Made by a program: the position numbers and the translations under genes. 64,000 nt of DNA, taken from Helianthus annuus (taxonomy: Eukaryota; Streptophyta; Magnoliopsida; Asterales; Asteraceae). Positions 1 through 10,774 of the stretch are shown in pieces. The stretch lies in assembly GCF_002127325.2 (NCBI RefSeq), contig NC_035448.2, forward strand, positions 63,954,540 to 64,018,539. The letters are read 5' to 3'. The notes beneath the pieces are model-generated. The model saw nothing but the letters and a program-made list of their open reading frames with translations. It was not told where the DNA came from and searched no databases. The number at the start of each line of letters is the position of its first letter. Positions within the stretch are counted from its first letter, which is position 1.

Positions 1-40
1 ACACCCAACTTTTTGCTATCTGCACCAATTGATGTGACAT

Positions 41-342
41 TAATAAATTCAAATTTGTTTTTTTCTTTTATAAGTTCTGATATATAATATTTAATAAAAA
101 AACGAATATGGTTTTGTGATGTGCTTATTTTTATCTATGTTTTGATATAAATTTTATAAAAAAAATGGAACCGTATCAAATATAACATTTTATAAGTCAT
201 TATAAAATTTTATATTCCGTTTTTTATAAAATTTATATCAAAACGTAGATAAAAATAAGTACATCACAAAACTGTATTTGTTTTTTAATAAAAGATTATA
301 TATAGGAAGTTATAAAAGAAAAACACAAATTTAAGTTTATTA
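41..342. repeat. AT-rich foldback element (MITE-like)
   Basis: Two arms of about 120-140 bp are inverted copies of each other: the left arm runs from about 41 to 172 and the right arm from about 213 to 342. The ends TAATAAATTCAAATTTG and CAAATTTAAGTTTATTA mirror each other with one or two mismatches, and the arms share blocks such as TTTTGATATAAATTTTATAAA and its complement. No coding potential is seen. It is probably an old non-autonomous DNA transposon; I see no clear target duplication. Confidence 0.65.
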
Positions 343-392
343 AATTCGTATGCAGAATTGATGATCACTATCTTGATGATTGTCTTCTAAGA

Positions 393-504
393 AGGGAGAT
401 TGAGATGGTTTGAGCATGTGAAGAGAAGGCAGACTGCAACGCCAGTTAGAGCAGTGGAAAACTTCATTGTGTAGGGGATAAGAAGTAGAGGCAGGCCTAA
501 ATTA
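393..504 (+). pseudogene. RTE-type LINE ORF tail, part 1
   Basis: The plus-strand reading RLRWFEHVKRR...RGRPKL matches the C-terminal end of plant RTE-clade LINE polyproteins, where an arginine-rich GRGRPK block follows the reverse transcriptase. One in-frame TAG lies about 30 codons into the fragment, so it is dead. The reading stops at AAATTA (499-504), where an 897-bp element is inserted, and resumes in frame at 1402. Only the tail of the ORF is present, as is usual for 5'-truncated LINE copies. Confidence 0.7.
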
Positions 505-1401
505 GCTAATTTTTTTGCAGGATTAGGTGGTTTGAACAAGGAAAGAGTGCTCCTAGGTTGCCTTTAATTATTGAAGTGTTAATAGGTATGTCGCTGTTTG
601 AAACAACAACTTTCACTCTCATTTCCTGCAAAATGTCAGGTCTCATGCCAACATTCTCTTTGTCCACAGAAAGTCGTTGTTTCAATGTAAGACTTTCTTG
701 AAAGTTGCTGTTTGAAATCCATACATTTTAGAAAGTAGTTGTTTCAATTAAAGATGTTCTAGAAAGTTGTTTCAATATAAGATGTTCATAGAAGGCCGTT
801 GTTTGAAATCTATACATTTAGCTAGCCTACTTAATATTACTATTGAGTATAGTAAAAAGGTAGCCAACTTAATATTTCATTTTCACCACAACTAGCCTAC
901 TTAATATTATATACATTGCATACATTATTCTCTGTAGAAGAATCACGTGAAAAAAGTAAAACTTGAAAGATGGGGGGCTCAAAAACAAAAGAGGCAGCAG
1001 TCACTTTAACTTTTTTTTTTGAATTAGCCAGTTTTAGTTTCGAAACAGTGACTTTATTAACATGTTACTTCCAATCAGCAACTTTTTATGATGTTGTAAT
1101 TCCAAATAGCGACTTCATGAAAATTGTACTTTCAATCAGCGACTTTCTTGAATTTGTGATTCCAAACAGGGACTTTTTTTTACTGTGGTACAATGAAACA
1201 GCGAACTTCAAGAACATGGGACTTTCAAACAACGACCTTCAGGGGACAAAGAAAATGTGTGTAGGAGGGCTGCAGGTTTGCAGGAAATTAGCGTATAAGT
1301 CGATGTCTGAAACAGCGACATACCCATTAGTGATTTGTTAATCCTTGCCCACCTAGAAGCACTATTTCCTTGTTCAATCCACCTAATCCTGCAAAAAGAT
1401 C
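505..1401. mobile_element. Foldback/MULE-like insertion in the LINE tail
   Basis: The segment is flanked by AAATTA on both sides (499-504 and 1402-1407), and removing it restores the LINE reading frame. Its ends are inverted repeats of roughly 90-110 bp at about 80 percent identity: 'gcaggattaggtgg...gtatgtcgctgttt' on the left and its complement on the right. The interior carries several degenerate copies of a 35-45 bp word of the type 'ttcaatcagcgactttcttgaa', in both orientations. It has no transposase. A 123-codon open frame at 970-1341 is simply these repeats read through. Confidence 0.65.
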
Positions 1402-1865
1402 AAATTAACTTGGGATGAACGGATTAGACATGATATGATAGAGTTCTATCTCTCTGGGGACATGATCCAAGATAGGGATTCGTGGAGACATAGGATTATG
1501 GTAAAGGACTATTAAGGGATGACGTATAGGTAGCCTAGTTTTTGGTTAAGGGTGGAATTAGCATATGATAGTCTTTAGTTAACATGTGCATTGGTTGTTT
1601 TATGATGCTACAAATGTTTATGTAGTATATGCTCACTACTGTTGCTATTTGGTAATTTTATTTCACTATGGTACCTGTCTTTTCTACCTGTATCAGTGCT
1701 GTTTGTTCGTAAGCTTTTGTTTTGAGCTAGGGGTCTTTCTAAAAGCAGCCTCTCTACCTCCAAGGGATAGAGGTAAGGTTTGCCTACATCTCACCCTCCC
1801 CTGACCCTACCACTAGCTCTGCTATTGGTGGGATATACTGGGTACGGTTGTTATATCTTGATGAT
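1402..1865 (+). pseudogene. RTE-type LINE ORF tail, part 2, and 3' end
   Basis: The frame continues as KLTWDERIRHDM...DRDSWRHRIMVKDY, the typical last 40 residues of RTE-type LINE proteins. A short 3' untranslated region follows. Its end (about 1728-1850) contains the well-known RTE/SINE-like tail: 'ggtctttctaaaagcagcctctctacctccaaggg', the 'ctaccctcccctgaccct' box, and 'gggatatactgggtacggttgtta'. The element ends near 1860 in a TTG/GATGA-rich tail. It is a 5'-truncated, inactive copy. Confidence 0.7.
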
Positions 1866-2433
1866 GACAATGAAAATACCATCAGTATTACTAAGTTGTG
1901 ACCGATGATTAGTCACTATTTAATGTCTTTTTAAGCTTTTCATAACATAAATTATGAAGGCAATATGTAAGTATGTCGTGTTTTTGTTATTAGGCTATTT
2001 TTATGTAGATTTTGGGCCATATTAACGCATATGTATGTATAACTACTAATATAAATTTCTATTTTTTAAAGATTTTGGGAGCTTTGTTCCTCTTAAAAAT
2101 ATCAAACCCAAACTAACATAACTAAAAAAATAAACCAAAACAACCTATTGTGATAACGGAAACCAAAAAAAAAAAGGACAGAATGGCTTAAAACCCAAAA
2201 AAAGATTACCATCCATGATGGTATCAACACCTCCCAAGTTCGTGATGAACACGTTAAGGGAAACAACAACCTCAACCTTTTCTGCCAGGTCCTTCGGAAT
2301 ACGCTGAAATAAACCAAAAAACATGCATGTAAAATGTACTTTTAAGAATAAAAGTCATGAAAATATAAAAAAAAAATAATTGATATTATTGTATATGAGA
2401 TAGTCAGTTACAAAACATTTGTTATATGGAACA
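1866..2433. other. AT-rich stretch, nothing recognised
   Basis: This is AT-rich DNA with homopolymer runs. A 71-codon minus-strand open frame at 2102-2317 has no recognisable domain and a biased composition; I do not treat it as a gene. No splice pattern, RNA gene or terminal repeat is seen. Confidence 0.5.
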
Positions 2434-3165
2434 CTAGGTTAGCTACCCGTGTGAAACACGTGTTAAGAAATGCAATTTTGATTGGTAATAATAAATTTAT
2501 AAAAAATAACAAAGAATGAAACAACATTTTCATTCAAGAATCAAAAACCAAAAAATATAAATTACAAATAAAACAAATAAAAAGTAATCACAAGTCTTTG
2601 AAAATTTCCTTGTAAACAACATTTGACGTTTGATTTGTAACATTCCCTTCTTTGTCTAAAATTAGTAGTTTTGCTCCGGCTCTGCTCTTTACTCTCGAAA
2701 GTGCAACATACAATTATCCATGGGTGAATACAGGTTGCTTTAAGTACCAACCAACCCGAGATAGTGACTATCCTTAGCTTTTGTTTATAGTCATTGCAAA
2801 GCATACACATAGTGGAAATTGCCTTCTCTAAACTTGAAGGGAATTTTTTTATCTGAAGGTATCATATTAATTCTAGGAATGTATGTTCGAGTACCGATAG
2901 TACCTCCAGATATTATTTCGGCTTCTATTACGCGTTTACCAAGTGTTAGGATCTGTAATCTGGTACCGTTGCACAAACCATTTTGTTGATCAATATTTCT
3001 TAGAAGCATAACAGGAACACCAACCAATGATTTGGCAATCCAGATATTTTAAGTCCATTAAGAACATCAGGAGAGTATATACGTTCTTATGCTGGATCAT
3101 TAAACTTTTCTGATGGACAAATACTATCCGAGCTAAGGTACTCCTATTCTTCTCCGGGAAAAAAG
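2434..3165 (-). mobile_element. Helitron remnant, 3' end plus helicase tail
   Basis: Read on the minus strand, the element ends in CTAG (plus 2437-2434) followed by T. The hairpin CGTGT-TTC-ACACG (plus 2449-2461) lies just before the terminus, which is the standard Helitron 3' end. About 150 bp inside lies the C-terminal part of a PIF1-like helicase on the same strand, in the order expected for an autonomous Helitron (helicase just before the 3' end). The 5' side is lost: I find no Rep domain and no 5' TC end to the right. Confidence 0.65.
2585..3165 (-). pseudogene. Helitron PIF1-like helicase, C-terminal fragment
   Basis: Minus-strand translation in shifting frames gives, in order, a YLSSDS...FNDPA block, SGLPNH, VGVPVMLLRNIDQ..GLCNGTRLQI, then pieces of the motif region around 'CFAMTINKSQGQ' and 'GQLYVALSRVKS', and finally the SNVVYKEIF tail. 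These are conserved blocks of Helitron-encoded PIF1-type helicases. The order is right, but there are at least one small deletion, an in-frame stop and frameshifts. In a living element the protein would unwind DNA for rolling-circle transposition; this copy cannot. Confidence 0.75.
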
Positions 3166-3572
3166 TGATAGTAGACTGACTTGCGTGCGGGTGTATATAT
3201 TTTTTAGTTATTTTTAGCTCTTTTTACTCGCCGATTTCAAGTTTTAAATTTATAAAACACGATATTCTACTATCACTCTACACACACGCTAGGGCAAGTA
3301 TACCCATTGCGGACGTAGTATAGTGATGGCAAGATACCGAGGTCGTACAAGGACACAAGAGTTTTAGTACCGGCTTATCGTCAGCGTCTAATCGAACCAA
3401 CTTTGGAGAAAAGATTTTTAAGCTAATAAAAAGACAAAACAAAAAATAAAAATAAAATAAAAATGATAGAAAAGAAAGAATCACTTGGATCCAACTTATC
3501 TTCCATATACCCTTTTGATGATTTTCGCACTTTGGGCATTTTAAGGGATAATCTTAGTTATAGTAGTAGGCC

Positions 3573-3775
3573 CCTCTTCCAAGGCGACGTTACCCTCAAC
3601 CTAGTGGTTTGAGTCAGCAAGGATACAATCCCACTAAGTCGGATTATTGAAAGATAATTAAGTAAGTTATTAATGCAAAATGTGGTGGACCCCTCTTCCG
3701 AGGTAGCGATCACCCTCAACCAGTTGGTTTGAGACAGCAGGGATACAGTCCTCGCGGGGTTGGTTTAATGTTTTA
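3573..3775. repeat. Imperfect direct repeat, about 120-bp spacing
   Basis: The word 'cccctcttcc-aaggcgacgt' with 'accctcaacc', 'ggtttgagtcagca' and 'gatacaatcc' occurs at about 3573-3645. It recurs with point changes at about 3691-3760 ('cccctcttccgaggtagcg', 'ggtttgagacagca', 'gatacagtcc'). It is an ancient tandem duplication inside the LTR-like block. Confidence 0.6.
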
Positions 3776-4345
3776 ATAGAAGTTTAAGAATAAGGGATTC
3801 AAGCTTTTTGTACCTCTCCTGTGGTGGGTAATGCCCGCTCTGACTCGTGAGGTGTTACAGGGCTTGAACTAGGTTCTCGCAGGATCTATACACTGGACGA
3901 GATATAGAATTACCCAAACCACCCTTCTAACCCCCTTCCAGGCAATTAACATGCTTTATATAGACCGTAAGGACATGAATATGTTGAGTTAACAAACATA
4001 TGAAGAATGATTGAGTAAATTCGCCTTCAATATAAAAAAAACTTTTTATTAACGTCATTAATACATAACCAATTAGAAAGTAGCCAAAGTTTGGAAATCA
4101 TAAAAGAAATACGTAAAAGATATGTCTTCACCAAGTGATATAAGAATTTAGCCAAGCATGGCCTTTGTTTGACAAAGATTCTAATGATCAATCTTGGATC
4201 CCGAGACTACACACACACTCTAAAGATGGAAAGATAGATGATGGTGTTGCAGTGGTGGTGGAGTGGTGGCAAGTGAGAGAGAAGTGGTTTGCCAAGGGAT
4301 GAGTTGAAGTGGAACCAAGCACTCCTATTTATAGCTATAAACAGA

Positions 4346-4670
4346 AGCTTCAGCACGGCCCGTGCCCGCCTGGCACGGCCCCGTGCCCATCTCTCTCTCT
4401 CTTCCTCATTAACTACTTGTTAGATATTTTACTAACACGACCTCGTGTCTCAACGGCATGGCCCGTGGCCAAAGTACTTGTGGTATTATCGTAGATTCTG
4501 CAAATCTTTGAGTTGACCATGCCCCGTGTTGGCTTAACACGGCCCCGTGTTGGCTTAACATGGCCCCGTGTTGGCTGCCATTTTTGTCTTTTGCAGTTGT
4601 CTTTTTCTTCTGCCTAGTATCCATCTTCGCACATGGCCCGTGTTGGGTAGACACGGCCCCGTGTCAGCCT
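4346..4670. repeat. Cluster of CACGGCCCGTG / CACGGGGCCGTG boxes
   Basis: At least eight copies of near-palindromes such as 'cacggcccgtg', 'cacggccccgtg' and 'acatggcccgtg' lie within about 320 bp, several separated by 'ttggcttaa'. They are CG-rich in an otherwise AT-rich block and sit about 30 bp downstream of the minus-strand TATA box in plus coordinates, i.e. upstream of it on the minus strand. They could be enhancer-like LTR repeats; the function is inferred only. Confidence 0.6.
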
Positions 4671-5149
4671 TCTGTTCTTGTTATTTTGAGGTTTGGATGT
4701 GGATTGGGGCTTGGCGATCTGCGGCAATTCCTTCTTCTTTGCATTTATGTTGGATTTTGTTGTCTTTTTGCTCCTTGTGCACATTTAAGCTCTTTTATCC
4801 CTGAAAATATAAAAGGAATGAAAACACGAGCTTTTTCCAACATTAGTACTAAAAAAAGGGTTGCTTTTATGCCGTATTTGACACAATCTATATGTTGTAT
4901 TTTAATCACATCAAATACCCCCACACTTGAATCTTTTCTTGTCCTCAAGCAAAACTCTATTACGTGGCTTACACACCCAAACAGAATAGGTAGAAGAGAA
5001 GGTTTTTGGGTCTTATCTTTAGAGTGTCGGGTATCCAAGTTTTAAATATATTTTGTTTTTATTTTATTTACAACCCTATTCGTCATTATTTATTTAAAAC
5101 TCAATTTACGAAAAATTATTTACTGGCGGGGGTGTCAAAACCCAATTCG

Positions 5150-6488
5150 TGCCAAAACCCAATTCATACGTAATGTCATATGCACTAAGCTTGACTGCCC
5201 ATTTTTCTATTCTTCCTGACATTTTAGGTTTCCTGGACTCAGCATCAAGTAGACTTTTACTTACATAGTATACCGGATGTTGAGAGTCTTCATGATCCTT
5301 AACTAGGACCGCACTTACTGCCTTAGCTGAAACAGTTAAGTATAAGGATAATGTTTCCCCATTTTCTGGTTCCATTAGAGCTGGTGCTGAGGATAGGTAA
5401 TCCTTGAGGGCTTTGAGGGCATTCTCATGCTTTTTAGTCCATTCGAATTTTTTATTCTTCCTCAGGATATCATAGAACTCTCTGCACTTTTCTGAGGACT
5501 TTGAGATGAATCTGTTCAAGGCTGCAATTCTTCCAGTCAACCTTTGCACATCCTTAGCATTGGCAGGAGACTTGATGTTCACAATGGCCTTGATTTGTTC
5601 TGGACTTGCCTCTATTCCTCTCTTTGTCACCATATATCCTAAGAATTTACCAGCTTTAACTCCAAAATGGCATTTGGAAGGATTCAACTTCATGTTGTAT
5701 CTGTCAAGGATATCAAATGCTTCTTCCAAATCCTTCAGGTGATCCTCAGCTCTTTTGGATTTGACCACCGTATCATCTATGTAGACTTCCATTGTGTGTC
5801 CAAGCTGCTCCTTGAACATCATAGTCACTAGCCTTTAGTATGTGGCACCTGCGTTTCTTAGTCCAAAAGGCATAGAAATATCGCAATATATACGAGTGGG
5901 AGTCATGAAAGCTGTGTCCTCTTGGTCAGATGGTTCCATCTGAATTTGTTGGAATCTAGATGAAGCATCCATAAACGTTAACAACTCATGACCCGCCGTA
6001 GCATCCACCATGGAGTCAATGTGGGGTAAAGGGAAAGGATCCTTGGGACATGCTTTATTTAAGTCAGTAAAATCAACGCATATCCTCCACTTTCCATTAT
6101 TTTTCTGAACAACTACCACATTGGCTAGCCATCTTGGATACTTTACCTCTCTGATCATACCTGCGTTGAGCATTTTGTCTACCTCTTCTTGGATAATGGC
6201 ATTTTTTTCGGGTGCAAATTTCCTCCTCTTTTGGTGTATTGGCTTGAATGACCTGTCAATACCATGTTTGTGAGTAATAACATCCTTAGATATACTTGTC
6301 ATGTCTTCATGTTTCCAAGCAAAGGTGGATTTTCTTCTTTTCAAGAAGGATATTAAATCCTACTCAATACTGTCAAGGATCCTAGATCCTATAAAAATTT
6401 TGGATTCAGGATCTTCTGGGTTCAACAGAATATCCTTGACGTCTTGCTCTCTTGCCTCCATGACGTCTCATGGAGGATACTTTAATTG
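5150..6488 (-). pseudogene. Element A pol: RT and RNase H, broken
   Basis: In the frame after the UAG stop, the minus strand encodes a reverse transcriptase with the palm blocks FTDLNKACPKDPFPLPHIDS and FMDASSRFQQIQ, PFGLRNAGATY, and the catalytic YIDD (the family uses YIDD here). An RNase H start (SLYLTVSAKAVSAVLVKD...YYVSKSLLDAESR) follows, then a jump to EIKWAVKLSAYDITYE. Defects include a stop directly after GATY (about 5835), a TGA shortly after the UAG, an internal RNase H deletion, and loss of everything after about 5150. The junction carries a short direct repeat, 'aaaacccaattc', twice. Confidence 0.85.
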
Positions 6489-6494
6489 CTATGC
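6483..6494 (-). promoter_or_regulatory. UAG stop in leaky context between gag-PR and RT
   Basis: On the minus strand the codons read GCA-TAG-CAA-TTA, in frame between the protease and RT parts. TAG CAA TTA is identical to the stop context in elements C and F of this window, although flanking codons have diverged. UAG-CAR-YYA is the classical context for translational readthrough in plants. Confidence 0.7.
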
Positions 6495-8867
6495 TTCCCT
6501 AGGCTTGGAGGCTGGTTTCATTAAAGAAGTGTAGCAGTTCTTTGCTTCCTGCTGATCACTCTCTATCTTCACCACACCCCATGGAGTTGGGAGCTTGACA
6601 CATTGATGATATGTTGAGGGGACCGCTTTCATATCATGTATCCATGGCCTGCCAATGAGAATCCTGCGAACAAAATGGTTAGAGATGATCTTGGAACAAT
6701 CTCGGATTCAAGGATATTCATTCTTTTGAGGACATCCAACTGGATTATGTTCACCGAGCTTCTCCCGTCAATGAGAATCCTGCGAACAAAATGGTTAGAG
6801 ATAAATAATGTAATAACTAAACCATCGTGATGAGGATCCTGTATGTCTACACGGTCATCCTCATCAAAGGATATCACTTTCTGCTGGGTAAGGATGGAAG
6901 TTCGAACAGGTCTGTCCCCATTCTCCATCTTTGTTTCCTTTACATGTCTCTTAGCTACTGAGAATGAAGTGCCACAGATATCAGAATCTCCGAAGATAAA
7001 ATGAATGATTTGAGCATCAGCTGGTGGAGGAGGAGCTTTTTCAGGAACTTTCTTAGAATCCTGGATCCTTGATTTTTCCCTTTCGAGCAACTCCTTCAAG
7101 TATCCTTTGCTCAAAAGATAACCAATCTCCTTCCTTAATGCTATGCACTCATCTGTGAGATGACCAAAGTCCTCTTGATAAGCACACCACTTTGATTTAT
7201 CTTTGGTAGCAGCTGGCTTCTCACTTTTCCTTGGCCATCTAGCTTTGTCACCTAAATTCTGCATAGCAAGGATTAGTTCACTATTATCAGCAGCAAAACA
7301 ATATTCAGAGATAGGAGGGTAATCCTCGTCATCTTCCTCTTGTTCCACAGCGTGCACATTCTGGTTGTCAGGTTTAGTGTATGACTTGTATCTGTTATTC
7401 TTGAAATAGGATCCTTGTTTCTTACCCCATCTAGGTTCCTGCAAGGTGTCATAACAAGATCATAATAGAATTGAGAATCTTTTAGTAATCCCATTTTAAA
7501 AGCTTCAGCGGCAGCAATATCTAAGTTAGGGATTTCTAAGGATTCTTTACTAAATTTAGTTATATAATCCCTTAATGATTCATTATGACCTTGGGTGATC
7601 CTATATAAGTAACTAGATGTTCTACTACATAAAAACTGATTATTGAACAAGTTAACCAAATGAGAAAATGAAGTAATTGAGTATGGAGGAAGACTTAGTC
7701 GCCATTTCAAAGTTGATCCGGTTAGTGTGGATCCGAAACCCTTGCAAAGACAGGCTTTTTTTAACCTTTCTGGAATGGGGTCAATCTCCATTCTTTCCCT
7801 GTATTGTGCCACATGTTCTTCTGGGTCGGTGGTACCATCATACAGCTTCATATTAGGTGTTTGAACCGTTTTGGTATCTCAGCATTACATATGGGTGGTG
7901 CAAAGCGAGACACCTTGTGACTTCCATCTGGGATCTTAGGAATGGGTTTCTCCACCCCTGGGACACTGGATATCATATCCTTAAGCTTTTGTAACTCCTT
8001 AGCCATTGACTGATTGATTCTTGGTTCCTGCATGAGACCAAGATTACTACCATAAGATGTATTGAAAGTGTTACCTCCCGATTGGTTCGGAATTGGGATC
8101 CTAGAAGTGTATCCAAAATGAGGCATCTCTGGTGCAAGAGTAGGACCAGATGAAGCAATGGTCTGCATGGGAATAAAGTCTCCCACATGAATCTCGGAGC
8201 TTCTGGGTTGTTGACTCCCTAAGGATCCTTGATCCTGGAAGATGTTGGATCCAAGATACATCGGTGCTGAAGGTCTTGGAGGATATTCCATGGATCCTTG
8301 AACCTACGATGACGATCCTTGATGCTGAGGGTAAGATCCTTGAGCTGAAAGCGTCCGCATATATCCTCCCGGACTAGAGAAGGATCCTTGATGCTGAAAA
8401 GAGGATCCTTGAGGCTGGAAGTAGGATCCTTGAGCCTGCATCATAGCTGATGATCCATATTGCATACTTGATGATCCTCCTTGATGCTGGACACCTGATG
8501 CCTTGGAGTGCTGGATGGTTGTTGGTGGAGTAGTGAAATCCAACGACCTAGGCATCAATGGGGAGTGATCCTCCGCTGATTTCTTTAGTTTCTTAATTTC
8601 ATCAATCTCATGAAGGATCCTGCCATTAGTTTTATCCTGCTGTTGCATGTATCCTTTCATCTGCAAAATCAAAGAGTAAAGATCACTATTAGTAGGTGTA
8701 AAGGAAGTAACATCAGTAGTTGCTTTTGTGAAAACGAGGGTTGGCTTTTTTGGAGCATTCTCAGCATTCTTCTGAGATGCAGAGGGAGCTGGAGGCAATG
8801 GTGGAATGCCCTGTGATGAGGTGACCGGCGACATGGAGCTTGAAGTAGTTTTTCCCTGAGAAGCCAT
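6492..8867 (-). pseudogene. Element A gag-protease, broken
   Basis: The start codon at 8867 gives MASQGKTTSSS, matching the MASSLKNTS start of the better copies C and F. The N-terminal part has a QMKGYMQQQD...RILHEID helix and a Q/G/S-rich region. The central retrotransposon Gag domain (MKLYDGTTDPEEHVAQYRER... to ...DLVMTPCRNLD) is split by stops and frameshifts near 8300, 7850 and 7440. The WCAYQEDFGHLTDEC zinc-knuckle-like block and the protease region (LIDGRSSVNII, with GRS in place of the usual GGS) follow. Part of the protease is deleted near 6650, and a short segment is duplicated at 6656-6690 and 6771-6805. Confidence 0.85.
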
Positions 8868-8933
8868 GTGGTTGAATGTAATGCACAGAAACGAATGAAA
8901 TGAACAAAGTTTTTCAAAGATGAAGCACCAATT

Positions 8934-8951
8934 GCCCCAATGTGGGCGCCA
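8934..8951 (-). other. Primer-binding site, element A
   Basis: The minus strand reads TGGCGCCCACATTGGGGC, matching TGGCGCCCACCGTGGGGC in C and F except for two positions. It lies three bases from the LTR end. The intact version is complementary to the 3' end of plant tRNA-Lys. Confidence 0.8.
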
Positions 8952-8954
8952 AAC

Positions 8955-9580
8955 TATTTTGGTCAACAATCATAACAAGGATAATGTAACCAAATCGGAT
9001 TTTTGTGAGGTTGAGTGCTTGATTAGATGAACAAAGGTATGAACAATTATCCAAAGGAAATGACAATGAACACAAGGATTTATACGAGGAAAAAGGTCTT
9101 GATCAATATATGATCTCCGGCATAAAAAACCTCGGATTGTGAAAACTATCACTATCAACTATATTGAACAAGAAAGGTTACAACTTTGGAAGATAACAAG
9201 CTCAATAAAATGAATTGTTAATGTGAATGTGTGTGTTCGCCAATGAATGTCAGAGAGTTCGAATGTAAGCTGTTGTGTTTCTAAAATGAGCTTGTTAACC
9301 CCTTAAAAGTTAAAAAATATCCTAATAACTAACTCTCCGAAGAATGGTCATGACTCCCATGCATGTGCCAAAAATAGCATATTCCACAAATATTCCCGTG
9401 TCGACTCAGCCCAGATAACACCTGCAAATATAAACTAAGAACACAAGAAACATTTGTTAAAAACATAAACATTAGTAAGGATCCTGGATCCTTAGACTCC
9501 CTGCATTATCCATTAAGGATCCGTGATCCAGATCCATTCTCAGGATGGATGATCCTTAGCAGAAAATCCATGTCCTAACA
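8955..9580 (-). repeat. 5' LTR of element A
   Basis: On the minus strand it runs from TGTTAGGACATGG (9580) to TTGACCAAAATA (8955), about 626 bp. It contains the family's conserved block 'gaggttttttatgccggaga' and 'cctcgtataaatccttgt'. The terminal CA has decayed to TA. A 167-bp unassigned spacer (9581-9747), with a short internal repeat 'cttttcggtacaaata', separates it from element B. Confidence 0.8.
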
Positions 9581-9747
9581 GTGATGTATTTTTGTTGGAC
9601 TTTGTACCTACAAACATTGCACGCATCATAGTACCAGATCTTTTCGGTACAAATAGACTTGAAGCTTTTCGGTACAAATATACTTGATGGTACCAACAAT
9701 GACAACACTTTTCTCCTTAAAAATAGTAATTTAGAAATTAACATTTT

Positions 9748-10465
9748 TGTTTTGGTCAAAAATCAAGCTAAGATAATGCAACCAAATCTTTATGTGTGAG
9801 GTGTGATTCTTGAATCAATGAACAATATTAAGGATCACCCAGAAATGTAATGAACAAGTGACACAATGATTTATACGAGGAAAAAGCCCTTGATCAAGAG
9901 TTGATCTCTGGCATAAAAAACCTCGGGTGATGGAAACTACCGATCACCAACTTAAATTAAATAAAATGTGTTTTACAACTTCGGATGATAGCGAGTTAGT
10001 TACAAGGATCACTAGAGTCCAATGTGTAACAATGATGTGTAATCGCCGAGCAAAGTGTTGTAAACTGATGAGAGCAGTACGAGTGTGTGCGTGTTTAGCC
10101 AAAAATAGCCAAGTGTTTTTATCTAGCTCGCTATCCCCTTTTAAATTTAGTAAATATCTAAATAACTAACTATCCGCAATTCATGCCCTCTCCCCACGAT
10201 CTCCATAACGTTCACCATGGTCAAGCACGTGCGGAATAAAAGAGAATATGCTCCAGGAATATCGCCATGACTAAGTCCAAGCACGTACTCCTGCAAAACA
10301 ATTCCATATTCAAAGTAGACAATCGTTAGTGTAAGGATCACTATAATGATCCTGGATCCTGATCCTACAATACTCTCTGAGGATCACTAATTCAGACAGA
10401 ATTAAGGATCCTTAAACCCTACAGTAATTGAGGATCACTGATCATAGGAAAATCTTCCCCTAACA
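9748..10465 (-). repeat. 3' LTR of element B
   Basis: This 718-bp LTR in minus orientation starts TGTTAGGGGAAG (10465) and ends GACCAAAACA (9748). It carries the conserved 'ggttttttatgcc' and 'cctcgtataaatc' blocks shared with the C, D, F and H LTRs. No primer-binding site follows on the 9747 side, and a polypurine tract precedes it on the 10466 side, so it is a 3' LTR rather than a 5' or solo LTR. Confidence 0.85.
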
Positions 10466-10480
10466 ATTGCCCCCAAAATA
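10466..10480 (-). other. Polypurine tract, element B
   Basis: The minus strand reads TATTTTGGGGGCAAT directly before the LTR start TGTTAG. The same TTTTGGGGGCAAT is found before the 3' LTRs of C, D and H. It primes plus-strand DNA synthesis in this class of element. Confidence 0.75.
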
Positions 10481-10548
10481 CAAGGAGTAAAAATGTAAAT
10501 AACGAGTTGTATTTTCTCGTTCTTATCTGCAACGAATCAACGGATAAC

Positions 10549-10625
10549 TAGCCGTTGAAGACGGACTAGCCGTTACAAGCCTGACGTCGCTGAAGTGACT
10601 ATCCTGCAAGTTCATTATTATAAAT
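10549..10625 (+). promoter_or_regulatory. Promoter of antisense gene, element B
   Basis: On the plus strand, two TAGCCGTT boxes (10549-10556 and 10567-10574; AACGGCTA on the other strand) are followed by TGACGTCG (10582-10589) and a weak TATA box (TATAAATTG, 10619). The first start codon is about 150 bp downstream. The same arrangement is seen in C, F and H, and in decayed form in D. It lies between the 3' LTR and the antisense gene and faces into the element. Confidence 0.6.
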
Positions 10626-10774
10626 TGAAGTTAGGGATAGAGATCAATTTGCATTTAAAATCAAGAAAGACTCCCTTTAAATCCACATTCGAAGATTAAG
10701 CAGGTATCTCTCTTCCTCTTCTTCCTTTATGTTTTCTTTTCCTGGTCATCTTCTTCTCCACCATCATGACTAAA

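Larger units (their letters stand above)
3166..4917 (-). mobile_element. Probable LTR of an unrelated gypsy-type element
   Basis: The right boundary is suggested by the minus-strand sequence AAGTGTGGGGG followed by TATTTGATGTG (plus about 4906-4930). This resembles the polypurine tract and LTR start of several plant Ty3/gypsy families. Inside, a minus-strand TATA box (TATAAATAGGAG, plus about 4315-4326) fits an LTR promoter. The block also contains direct repeats (3573-3775) and CCCGTG palindromes (4346-4670). The left limit is not certain and I found no primer-binding site, so the call is tentative. Confidence 0.35.
5150..9580 (-). mobile_element. Tat element A, truncated
   Basis: This is a minus-strand Ty3/gypsy element of the Tat type with, in order on the minus strand, a 5' LTR (9580-8955), a primer-binding site (8951-8934), gag-protease (from 8867), a UAG stop (6491-6489) and reverse transcriptase plus RNase H. 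The sequence stops abruptly at about 5150, inside the region just after the first RNase H. The second RNase H, integrase, antisense gene and 3' LTR are all missing. It is the most diverged Tat copy in the window, which suggests that it is the oldest. Confidence 0.85.

Noticed and set aside
970..1341. 123-codon plus-strand frame
   Set aside because: It consists of the degenerate 'cagcgactttc' repeats of the foldback element and has no domain.
4560..5045. 161-codon plus-strand frame
   Set aside because: Crosses the CCCGTG repeat block and the presumed polypurine/LTR junction; no domain, overlapping frames on both strands.
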